A DNA stretch of 53,867 nucleotides from Bhargavaea sp. CC-171006 (GTDB lineage Bacteria > Bacillota > Bacilli > Bacillales_A > Planococcaceae): positions 1 through 53,867 of the forward strand of contig NZ_QUZH01000019.1 in NCBI RefSeq assembly GCF_009761675.1, given 5' to 3'. Positions within the stretch are counted from its first letter, which is position 1. Each line of letters opens with the position of its first letter. A program made the position numbers and the translations under genes. Below the pieces are notes generated by a model. It searched no databases. It was not told the DNA's origin and worked only from the letters and a program-made list of their open reading frames with translations. Shown in pieces: positions 36,844 through 43,820 of this stretch.

Positions 36844-37566
36844 TCACTTTCCGAAAGCAAACCGGATGGCGCGTTCAAGATCGCGCTGCCAGAACTTCCA
36901 GGTGTGCTTGCCATCAAATTCTTCATAGAATGACGAAAACCCTTTTTTCTCGATTAAGTTCCTTAATTTGCGGTTAGGATTCAGGAAATCATCAATCTCA
37001 CCGGTTGTTGTGGGAACTTCCGTCTCGCCGGTACCAATGACCTGATAGATGTCGAAGGTTGCGGGGTCTGATACATTTTCGACAGCCGCCATGACCTGCT
37101 CATCCACGTATGGAGAGTGGCAGACGACCTTTCCGAAGCTGTTCGGGTACTTGCAGGCTGTCATCAGTGAAACGGTGGCCGCGAGAGAATCGCCGATCAG
37201 ACCCCGCCCTGCACCCATCTGGTAGGTCGGGAACTCGGCGTCAATGAACGGCACGAGTTCATGGGCGATAAACCGGATGTAGTCGCTGTTCCTGTCGCCG
37301 TCCGGATGATACATCCTTCTCCGCTCGCTGACGCTCTTATAGGGAACGCCGACGACGATCAGCCTCTCGATCGCATCCTCTTCGTAAAGCTTTTCAAGAA
37401 GCCTAGTCATCCGGCCGTATTGGAAATAGTCTTTCCCGTCCGATGCGATCAGCACCGAGTGTTTGTAAAGATCCGAGTAGTTCTCGGGAAGATAGACAAG
37501 CACCTCCATCTCTTCGCCGAGCGCTTCGCTTACTAATGTCAGTTCGTTGATGCGTCCTTTTTTCAA
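36844..37566 (-). CDS. yjcH: Esterase-family protein (YjcH-like)
   Basis: This 240-residue protein belongs to the esterase D-like alpha/beta hydrolases. Visible features are VLIASDGKDYFQYGRM, the nucleophile elbow GLIGDSLAATVS, and the C-terminal His in DGKHTWKFWQRDL. No signal peptide is present. It is probably transcribed with yjcG and yjcF. The substrate is unknown; enterochelin esterase-like and acyl esterase activities are family possibilities. Confidence 0.85.
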   Translation of the reverse strand: MKKGRINELTLVSEALGEEMEVLVYLPENYSDLYKHSVLIASDGKDYFQYGRMTRLLEKLYEEDAIERLIVVGVPYKSVSERRRMYHPDGDRNSDYIRFIAHELVPFIDAEFPTYQMGAGRGLIGDSLAATVSLMTACKYPNSFGKVVCHSPYVDEQVMAAVENVSDPATFDIYQVIGTGETEVPTTTGEIDDFLNPNRKLRNLIEKKGFSSFYEEFDGKHTWKFWQRDLERAIRFAFGK

Positions 37567-37599
37567 GCTATGCCCTCCTCATGGAACGTTTAGATAAAA

Positions 37600-37629
37600 T
37601 TGTAGCATACTGAATATTGCAGGTATAAT
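37600..37629 (+). promoter_or_regulatory. Promoter of the pgpA-like gene
   Basis: TTGTAG (37600-37605) and TATAAT (37624-37629) are spaced by 18 bases, 36 bases before the start codon. Confidence 0.6.
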
Positions 37630-37665
37630 GTGTGCATGCGTCCAACAAAGAAAGGGGAAATTGAC

Positions 37666-38247
37666 ATGTTTGACCACAACAGGAAAGTCCCGTCCGCTAC
37701 CGTTACAAAAGCTGCGAAAGATGCCCTCACACGCCGCGGGGTCAGCATCGAGGCCATTGCAAAAATCGTCTATGAGATGCAGGCGCCATACAACGAGGGC
37801 CTGAAGCTTGCCCACTGCATCGAGTCTGTCGAAAGCGTCCTAGAGAAGCGGGAAGTTCAGCATGCGCTTCTGGTCGGCATCGAGCTTGATGTACTGGCGG
37901 AGAAAAAACAGTTGTCCGAGCCCCTCCAGTCGATCGTCGATTCGGATGAAGGTCTTTTCGGAGTGGATGAGACGATCGCACTTGGTGCGGTCTATACGTA
38001 CGGCAGCATCGCGGTGACGACATTCGGCCATCTGGACAAAAACAAAATTGGTGTCATCAACCACCTGGATACGAAAAAAGGGATCGGTGTCCATACGTTC
38101 CTGGACGATCTCGTCGCGAGCGTGGCAGCCTGCGCTTCGTCCCGGATTGCGCATCGCACGCGGGATCTCGAGGAGAAAGGGGAAACATTCAAGGAACTGC
38201 CGCCGGAACAGACAGCGCCGGAAAGCGATATTGACGGGGCGAAGTAA
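37666..38247 (+). CDS. Phosphatidylglycerophosphatase A family protein (YutG-like)
   Basis: This 193-residue protein matches the PgpA/YutG family: ALTRRGVSIEAIAKIVYEMQ, DEGLFGVDETIALGAVYTYGSIAVTTFG and GVHTFLDDLVASVAACASSRIAH. PgpA enzymes remove phosphate from phosphatidylglycerol phosphate; the Bacillus members lack the membrane helices of the Gram-negative ones, and their activity is less certain. ATG at 37666 follows AAAGGGG; the ATG at 37630 overlaps the -10 and is rejected. Confidence 0.82.
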   Translation: MFDHNRKVPSATVTKAAKDALTRRGVSIEAIAKIVYEMQAPYNEGLKLAHCIESVESVLEKREVQHALLVGIELDVLAEKKQLSEPLQSIVDSDEGLFGVDETIALGAVYTYGSIAVTTFGHLDKNKIGVINHLDTKKGIGVHTFLDDLVASVAACASSRIAHRTRDLEEKGETFKELPPEQTAPESDIDGAK

Positions 38248-38263
38248 GCTGAGAACGTTTCCA

Positions 38264-38300
38264 AGAAAGCGTTGACATGCGAAAATAGTCTCAGTAGAAT
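38264..38300 (+). promoter_or_regulatory. Promoter of the TAXI-TRAP operon with overlapping cre site
   Basis: TTGACA (38272-38277), 17 bases, TAGAAT (38295-38300). AGAAAGCGTTGACA (38264-38277) fits the CcpA consensus TGWAANCGNTNWCA at every position but the first and covers the -35. A weaker copy, TGAGAACGTTTCCA, lies at 38249-38262. Carbon catabolite repression is inferred. Confidence 0.7.
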
Positions 38301-38344
38301 GAAAACTAGCACGATTAACTAAATAGAGAAGGGGAGGACTAACC

Positions 38345-39340
38345 ATGAAAAAGAAATTCCGATTCTTGGCTTTCATCGGAATCATCTCGCTATTCATGCT
38401 GGCGGCTTGTGGGGGCGGCGAAAATGCTGACAGCGACAGCAGTGATGGCGGAGGAGATGAAGGATCAAGCGATGTCAAATTCCTCAGTATCCTGACCGGC
38501 GGAACACAAGGGACATACTACCCGCTTGGCGGATCGTTTGCAGAATTCATTTCAGAAGAGACCGGTATCAAAACAACAGCCGAAAGCTCGCAGGCATCCG
38601 CTGCCAATATGACTGCGCTTGCGGATGACACGGCTGAAATTGCCTTCGTCCAGACTGATATCGCTTATTACGCGAACAAAGGCGAGCTGATGTTCGACGG
38701 TCAGGCGATCGATAACGTCTCGGCGCTTGGTGCCCTTTATCCGGAGACAGTCCAGCTTGTCACAACAGAGAAGTCGGGGATCAAGTCTTATGATGATCTG
38801 AAAGGCAAGAAGATCTCCGTTGGCGCACCGGGTTCCGGTACGTATGCGAACGCGGAGCAGCTGCTTGAAATCCACGGCCTTACAATGGACGACATCGATG
38901 CGCAGAACCTGGACTTCGGCGAATCAACAGAAAGTCTCCAGTCCGGCCAGATCGATGCGGCATTCATCACTTCGGGCACACCTACGGGCGCGGTCGAGGG
39001 CCTTAACGCAACGACGCAAGTCTACATTGTGCCTGTTGAAGATGCAAAGGCGGATGAGCTGATCGAGAAGTATCCGTACTATGCGAAAGAGACGATCCCA
39101 TCCGGAACTTACGGCCTTACGGAAGATATTCCGACTGTATCCGTAGGTGCGATGCTCGTCATCCAGAACGATATTCCTGAAGATGTCGTCTATGACATCA
39201 CAAAAGCCATCTATGAAAACACAGACAAGATCACTCATGCAAAAGGCCAGCTGATTAAAGCCGAAAAGGGCCTTGAAGGCATCGGTATTCCTGTACACCC
39301 TGGTGCACAAAAATACTTTGATGAAGTGAACGGCAACTGA
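38345..39340 (+). CDS. TAXI-family TRAP transporter solute-binding lipoprotein
   Basis: This 331-residue extracellular binding protein has a lipoprotein signal (hydrophobic residues 7-19, lipobox MLAAC) followed by a Gly/Asp/Ser linker. The TAXI fold shows SILTGGTQGTYYPLGG, AEIAFVQTDIAYYA, GKKISVGAPGSGTYANAEQLLE and the C-terminal HPGAQKYFDE. TAXI proteins feed fused TRAP permeases; glutamate-like or other carboxylate substrates are known in a few cases, but none can be assigned here. AAGGGGAGG precedes the ATG. A strong hairpin follows, before the DUF1850 gene. Confidence 0.93.
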   Translation: MKKKFRFLAFIGIISLFMLAACGGGENADSDSSDGGGDEGSSDVKFLSILTGGTQGTYYPLGGSFAEFISEETGIKTTAESSQASAANMTALADDTAEIAFVQTDIAYYANKGELMFDGQAIDNVSALGALYPETVQLVTTEKSGIKSYDDLKGKKISVGAPGSGTYANAEQLLEIHGLTMDDIDAQNLDFGESTESLQSGQIDAAFITSGTPTGAVEGLNATTQVYIVPVEDAKADELIEKYPYYAKETIPSGTYGLTEDIPTVSVGAMLVIQNDIPEDVVYDITKAIYENTDKITHAKGQLIKAEKGLEGIGIPVHPGAQKYFDEVNGN

Positions 39341-39358
39341 TTTCGCCGTCAACATGCA

Positions 39359-39396
39359 GTGAAGCGATGAAGCCGTGCTTCATCGCTTCACTTTGT
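39359..39396 (+). terminator. Intra-operon hairpin after the TAXI gene
   Basis: GTGAAGCGATGAAGC (39359-39373) pairs perfectly with GCTTCATCGCTTCAC (39377-39391), followed by TTTGTTCT. The loop is three bases. Position between binding protein and permease suggests partial termination or RNA stabilisation. Confidence 0.75.
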
Positions 39397-39431
39397 TCTA
39401 TTTGCCTGTGGCCGGCAGGAAGGGGGGCGTG

Positions 39432-39944
39432 ATGCGGAAAGTAGTCATCGCTGCCGTACTCATTGCAGCTATTGCCGGAATTATGACTGTTCCGTTATCG
39501 GATGCCTTCGTGTTCACAGAAACCCGATCAGAAAATCCGGCCATCCACTACATACGGCAGACGGAAGATGATCGGTTCGTGATCCGGTATACCCATTCGA
39601 TCCATCTGTCTGACGTGATTGAAACTTACGAAGTCACCGGAGACCGCCGGATCCGACTTGTGCAGATGGAGTACGAAGATTTGGCGATCGGCTTGCCCGG
39701 CCACGGGGAGGAAGGGGAGACCTTCACCGCTGAGGACGGCCGTTACACACTTGAATACGAAAACCGTGTGATCGACTCGTTTGTCCTCTTTGTGGCTGAT
39801 ATCGATACGGATCTGGAATTCCGGTATGACGGCCGCGACTATAACCTGAAGAAACTTCTTGAACGGGGATCTTCCTACCGTTTCGAGTTAAGAAAACTGT
39901 CGCTATTGGAATTGATGAGGGGAGTGAAAATGAATGGCGGATAA
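39432..39944 (+). CDS. DUF1850 protein of the TAXI-TRAP operon
   Basis: This 170-residue protein has an N-terminal hydrophobic segment (VVIAAVLIAAIAGIMTV) that may be a signal anchor, then a beta-rich domain with RFVIRYTHSIHLSDVIETYEV, the DUF1850 hallmark. Its role is unknown, but DUF1850 proteins are regularly found between TAXI binding proteins and fused TRAP permeases, which points to a role in transport. ATG at 39432 follows AGGGGGGCGTG; the longer frame from 39375 lies in the hairpin. It overlaps the permease gene by 11 bases. Confidence 0.82.
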   Translation: MRKVVIAAVLIAAIAGIMTVPLSDAFVFTETRSENPAIHYIRQTEDDRFVIRYTHSIHLSDVIETYEVTGDRRIRLVQMEYEDLAIGLPGHGEEGETFTAEDGRYTLEYENRVIDSFVLFVADIDTDLEFRYDGRDYNLKKLLERGSSYRFELRKLSLLELMRGVKMNGG

Positions 39945-41949
39945 TCAAATCAAGAAGGATAATCTTCATGACCAGTTATCAGAAGAAGAGCAGCTTGAAC
40001 TGCTGAAGAAATATGATCCCGAATCAAACACACGTGATGTAAAGGGCATCATGAAGAAAATCGTGTTCATCGGGCTGTTGGCATTCTCGCTGTTCCAGCT
40101 GTACACAGCCATATTCGGACAATACACGGCCTATATCCAGCGCTCTGTCCACCTTGGATTCGCGCTGTCGCTGATTTTCCTGCTGTTCCCGTTCCGGCGG
40201 AAGATGGTCAGGAAAGACAAAGTGCCTTTTTATGATATTATCCTTGCCCTGCTTTCAATTGGCGTGGGGCTGTATTGGCCCCTGATGTACAAGGATCTTG
40301 TCCTCCGGATCGGCAGAATGACCGATCTTGATATGGCCGTCGCCATCATTGCCGTCCTGCTGACGCTCGAGGCTGCGCGCCGTGCGGTCGGCCTGCCGAT
40401 CACGATCATCGCTTCGGCATTCCTGATCTATGCATTCACGGGGCCCTATTGGCCAGGCTTCCTTGCTCACCGCGGGCAAGACCTGACTGCACTGTCCCAG
40501 CTGATGTTCTATACAACAGACGGAGTGCTCGGTACGCCGATCGGTGTCTCGGCCACATTCATCTTCGTCTTCCTCCTGTTCGGAGCTTTTCTTGTCAAAA
40601 CGGGAGTCGGCCAGTACTTTAATGACCTCGCCGTGGCGATTGCCGGGAAGCTGACGGGTGGGCCCGCAAAGGTCGCCGTATTCTCAAGTGCCCTGCAGGG
40701 GACCATTTCCGGGAGCTCTGTCGCAAACGTCGTCACCTCCGGTTCCTACACCATTCCGATGATGAAGAAACTGGGCTACCGCAAGGAGTTCGCAGGCGGT
40801 GTCGAGGCGGCAGCTTCGACGGGCGGTCAGCTGATGCCTCCGATCATGGGTGCGGCAGCATTCCTGATGGTCGAATTCATCGGCGGGATCACTTATTGGG
40901 AAATTGCCAAGGCTGCAGCGATCCCCGCCGTGCTATATTTTGCGGGGATCTGGATCATGACCCACTTTGAGGCCAAACGCCTTGGGCTTGAAGGTCTATC
41001 GGATGACCAGATGCCAAACCGTAAAGAAGTCTTTAAAAAAATCTATCTGCTTCTTCCTATTCTCGGAATTATCGTCTTCCTGCTGATCGGAATTCCGACG
41101 ATGCAGGCAGCGCTCTGGGGAATCGTTCTCACGCTGGTCGTCAGCGCGTTTGATAAAGAGACACGGCTCAACTTCAAGGACATCATTTTGGCACTTGTGG
41201 ACGGTGCGCGTTCCGCACTCGCGGTCGCTGCCGCCACGGCCTGCGCGGGAATCATTGTCGGTGTCGTCGTCAAGACCGGGCTCGGGCTGAGCCTGGCAAA
41301 CGGCCTGATCTCCGCATCGGGCGGCCATCTGTTCCTTACGCTCTTCTTCACAATGCTTGCGGCCATCGTTCTGGGCATGGGATCACCGACCACCGCAAAC
41401 TATGTCATCACCTCGACCATCGCGGCACCTGCGGTCATCGCCCTGCTGATGATCGATGAGCCGACAGGAGCCGCGGTTCCTGTCGTCGTAGCATTGTCCG
41501 CGCACCTGTTCGTATTCTACTTCGGCATCATTGCGGACATCACTCCGCCTGTTGCCCTGGCAGCCTTCGCGGCATCCGGCATATCGGGCGGAGACCCGAT
41601 CCGAACCGGGATCAATGCATCCAAGCTGGCGATTGCGGCGTTCATCATCCCGTATATGTTCGTCTACAACCCGGCGATGCTCATGGTTGATGCTTCGGTG
41701 CTTGAAATCGCCTGGGTCACGCTTACGGCATTGACAGGGATGTATGCACTCAGTGCTGGCCTTGTCGGCTACTGGTATAAGAAGCTGAACTGGATCGAGC
41801 GGATCATCACGCTTGCTGCCGGTGCCCTGCTGATCATACCTGAGGGCATGACCGATGTATTCGGATTTATCCTGTTTGTTGTCATGCTGGCCATCCAGTA
41901 CATGACGAGGAACAAAGACGGAAAGGAACCTGTTTCCGCCACATCATGA
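39934..41949 (+). CDS. Fused TRAP transporter permease (DctQM type)
   Basis: This 671-residue protein has many membrane helices and fuses the small DctQ and large DctM parts of a TRAP transporter, as is usual with TAXI systems. Recognisable segments are GSSVANVVTSGSYTIPMMKKLGY and ASTGGQLMPPIMGAAAFLM, in the first half of the M part, and GMGSPTTANYVI with DITPPVALAAFAASGISGGDP in the second. It works as a Na+ or H+ symporter in related systems. The start overlaps the DUF1850 gene, so translation is coupled. A bidirectional terminator follows. Confidence 0.94.
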   Translation: MADNQIKKDNLHDQLSEEEQLELLKKYDPESNTRDVKGIMKKIVFIGLLAFSLFQLYTAIFGQYTAYIQRSVHLGFALSLIFLLFPFRRKMVRKDKVPFYDIILALLSIGVGLYWPLMYKDLVLRIGRMTDLDMAVAIIAVLLTLEAARRAVGLPITIIASAFLIYAFTGPYWPGFLAHRGQDLTALSQLMFYTTDGVLGTPIGVSATFIFVFLLFGAFLVKTGVGQYFNDLAVAIAGKLTGGPAKVAVFSSALQGTISGSSVANVVTSGSYTIPMMKKLGYRKEFAGGVEAAASTGGQLMPPIMGAAAFLMVEFIGGITYWEIAKAAAIPAVLYFAGIWIMTHFEAKRLGLEGLSDDQMPNRKEVFKKIYLLLPILGIIVFLLIGIPTMQAALWGIVLTLVVSAFDKETRLNFKDIILALVDGARSALAVAAATACAGIIVGVVVKTGLGLSLANGLISASGGHLFLTLFFTMLAAIVLGMGSPTTANYVITSTIAAPAVIALLMIDEPTGAAVPVVVALSAHLFVFYFGIIADITPPVALAAFAASGISGGDPIRTGINASKLAIAAFIIPYMFVYNPAMLMVDASVLEIAWVTLTALTGMYALSAGLVGYWYKKLNWIERIITLAAGALLIIPEGMTDVFGFILFVVMLAIQYMTRNKDGKEPVSATS

Positions 41950-41953
41950 CAGC

Positions 41954-41988
41954 AGAACCCCTGCAGAAAAATCTGCAGGGGTTCTTTT
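41954..41988. terminator. Bidirectional terminator between the TRAP permease and the STAS gene
   Basis: AGAACCCCTGCAGA (41954-41967) pairs perfectly with TCTGCAGGGGTTCT (41972-41985), followed by T. Confidence 0.92.
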
Positions 41989-41996
41989 AATATTCT

Positions 41997-42482
41997 TCAG
42001 TTGGCACCGGTCAGTTCCATGCCTCGTTCTTTCATCAGATGCTGAAGCGCGGAGCGGAAGGTCGAAAATGATTTCAGCTTATTTACGAATGGCAGTCCCG
42101 ACAGTGCCACTTCGCGTGCGAAATGTGGAGTGAATCCGACAGTGATCACTTCTATACCCATCAGGCTTAGTGAAGCCGAAAGTTCTTCGATCGATCTTCC
42201 GAAAACAGAAAGGCTGTTCTGGCTTTCGATGGAAAGAGCGGTAAAGTCGAGAATCGCGATTTGCGTGCCGGACGTGGCGACGTGGTTCAGCACTTTTGAG
42301 ACGACATCCTGTGAAAATTCAGGGGTCAGTTCTCCGGAAAATGGGACCAGGATCGTATTCGGCAGGATGGAAGGGATGATCGGAACCATCATCTGGCTGA
42401 TCAGATTCTCCAGTTCCGCTACTTGTCCTCTGAGCTGGTCGATGATTTGCTGCATTTCTTCCCGTGTCAGTTGATCATTCAT
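41997..42482 (-). CDS. STAS-domain protein, RsbR-like
   Basis: This 161-residue protein has an N-terminal helical segment (about 1-35, EEMQQIIDQLRGQVAELENLI) and a STAS domain (about 40-155, with PFSGELTPEF, AILDFTALSIESQNSL and LMGIEVITVGFTPHFA). It resembles the RsbR/RsbS proteins of the general-stress stressosome: the Thr after ILDF lies where RsbR proteins are phosphorylated. The usual N-terminal globin-like sensor domain of RsbR is absent, so it may be a short paralogue. The start at 42482 follows GTGAGGGAC; a longer frame to 42521 lacks support. Confidence 0.78.
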   Translation of the reverse strand: MNDQLTREEMQQIIDQLRGQVAELENLISQMMVPIIPSILPNTILVPFSGELTPEFSQDVVSKVLNHVATSGTQIAILDFTALSIESQNSLSVFGRSIEELSASLSLMGIEVITVGFTPHFAREVALSGLPFVNKLKSFSTFRSALQHLMKERGMELTGAN

Positions 42483-42688
42483 CGTGGGTCCCTCACTGGT
42501 CTGTATTTTTGGTGGTATCAATCTATGACTATTATACGGAAATTCTGCAGATTAGCCATCTTTAGCAAGAAGGAGTCACCGGCTGGGGGCTTAAAGAAAA
42601 GCGTAGCCTGATATGATCTCTCTTGAAGGGAATTTGGTTTTCGTGTCTAATAAGTTCGACAGTATAAAAGTGTAAGGAGATATGGAGC

Positions 42689-42916
42689 GTGGAAATAGGA
42701 AACCCGGAGGCTGTCACCTATTTGGGGAATAGCCGGGAAAGGATACGCAGGAAAGTTGGGCTGCTTCTCGAGGAGATACCGGTCGGAATTGAAAAAGCGC
42801 AATCAGGGGATGCAGAGGCTGCCGCCCTTTATCTGTCTGCGATGTATAAGGTATTATCAGCTGCAATGGAAGAAGAAGCGATCGCCTATGAGAAATACTT
42901 GAGAGGGCATAACTGA
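42689..42916 (+). CDS. Small helical protein of unknown function
   Basis: This 75-residue acidic protein is predicted to be mostly helical (ERIRRKVGLLLEEIPVGIEKAQ and AEAAALYLSAMYKVLSAAMEEEAIAYEKYL). It has no cysteine, signal peptide or membrane segment. Its GTG start follows AAGGAG with a spacing of eight. A TATAAA at about 42662 could be its -10. It stands alone between the divergent STAS gene and tRNA-Val. I do not recognise a family. Confidence 0.5.
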   Translation: MEIGNPEAVTYLGNSRERIRRKVGLLLEEIPVGIEKAQSGDAEAAALYLSAMYKVLSAAMEEEAIAYEKYLRGHN

Positions 42917-42968
42917 AATTGTGTATTGCACATCAAGGGGAACGTCTGGAGAAGATCAAACAGACAAT

Positions 42969-43007
42969 AAAAAAAGTCCAGTTCCCTGGGGGAATCGGAC
43001 TTTTTTT
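42969..43007. terminator. Bidirectional terminator at the tRNA-Val gene
   Basis: AAGTCC...GGACTT, with inner GTTCCC/GGGAAT pairing, is flanked by A-runs on one side and seven T on the other. It serves tRNA-Val on the minus strand and the 75-residue gene on the plus strand. Confidence 0.82.
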
Positions 43008-43011
43008 GTGA

Positions 43012-43085
43012 TGATTCCGACTGGGCTCGAACCAGCGACCTCTACCCTGTCAAGGTAGCGCTCTCCCAGCTGAGCTACGGAATCA
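43012..43085 (-). tRNA. tRNA-Val (anticodon GAC)
   Basis: The 74-base minus-strand sequence folds as a cloverleaf: acceptor TGATTCC with GGAATCA, D-arm with TAGCTCAGCTGGGAGAGC, anticodon arm CTACC-TTGACAG-GGTAG and T-arm GCTGG-TTCGAGC-CCAGT. The anticodon is GAC, which reads GTC and GTT valine codons. CCA is not encoded. It stands alone, with no other tRNA near. Confidence 0.96.
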
Positions 43086-43213
43086 TTTCTGGGATGTTTG
43101 CTTGTTGTTCTCTCAAGCACATTTACAATAATACAAGGCAGGAAAGGGAAAGTCAACGGCATCATTAAAGTAAAACTTTTCAGACTTCACCGGGCGCTGG
43201 TATTCACAAATGG

Positions 43214-43259
43214 ATAAGGACCGTCCCCGTGACTAGTCGGCACGCTGGACGGTCCTTAT
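43214..43259. repeat. Perfect 13-bp inverted repeat
   Basis: ATAAGGACCGTCC (43214-43226) is repeated inverted as GGACGGTCCTTAT (43247-43259) with a 20-base loop. There is no clear T-run on either strand. It may act as a terminator for the 47-residue minus-strand gene. Confidence 0.6.
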
Positions 43260-43310
43260 GTATGCACTGCATCATTACCGGCTGACGGCAAATATCGCAT
43301 TGTCACTAAG

Positions 43311-43454
43311 TTATTGCTCCTGCGGGACGGTTTCTTCCGCTTCCGAGAAATAAAGGAAGTTTTCCTCTTCCAGCTCTGTAAGCCGCTCGCGGTTAAGTCC
43401 CATCTCAAGATTTCCCGTAAACATATGATCCCACCATTGTTCTTGTTTCATCAT
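43311..43454 (-). CDS. 47-residue small protein of unknown function
   Basis: The frame runs from ATG at 43454 to TAA at 43311. It encodes a Trp- and Glu-rich acidic peptide starting MMKQEQWWDHMF and continuing with ERLTELEEENFLYFSEAEE. A very good ribosome site, GGAGGA, lies seven bases before the ATG. No signal peptide or membrane helix is seen. Codon use is like that of the neighbours. A strong hairpin lies 52 bases downstream. I do not recognise a family; the case rests on the ribosome site, codon use and acidic helical composition. Confidence 0.5.
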   Translation of the reverse strand: MMKQEQWWDHMFTGNLEMGLNRERLTELEEENFLYFSEAEETVPQEQ

Positions 43455-43820
43455 GTCATTTCCTCCTTGATCTTTTCGTTGTTTGATCTTCTATACCCCG
43501 CATGATCGGAATCCGAAACAGAGTGAGGAACAAAACAAGCCGGAAGACCTATTTTTCTATCTAGCCGGAAAAGAGGAGCTTATGAAACTGAAAGGTGCGA
43601 TATTCGCCGCCTGGAGGCCGGGATGCATGGCGGGCCGGCAAGCATTTTCCTGCCCGTATCCAAAGGTTGCCCGAGACGCCGGCTGTTTATGAGCTTCGAT
43701 AAAAAATTTACAATACAGCAGGTCCGGTCATCCGAAGGGGATTAGGATGACCCGGTTAATGTTTTGATATCCATGCCTGCCGGAGATAAGATGTAGAAAG
43801 AATGAAAGGAGTGGTTGAAC
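43455..43820. other. Intergenic region upstream of the aldehyde dehydrogenase
   Basis: No supported gene is seen in these 366 bases. An inverted repeat, GGTCATCC (43726-43733) with GGATGACC (43745-43752), lies about 70 bases before the start codon and could be an operator. The ribosome site AAAGGAG is at 43805-43811. Confidence 0.5.

Noticed and set aside
42585-42609. Nested hairpin (GGCT-GGGG-GCTT ... AAGC-GT-AGCC) between the STAS gene and the 75-residue gene
   Set aside because: I tried to match it to known riboswitch classes (preQ1, c-di-GMP, fluoride, ykkC) and found no signature; short and possibly by chance.
42956-43165. 69-codon minus-strand frame
   Set aside because: It runs across tRNA-Val and its terminator and has no ribosome site.
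43483-43692. 69-codon plus-strand frame before the aldehyde dehydrogenase
   Set aside because: No ribosome site and low-complexity composition without recognisable features.
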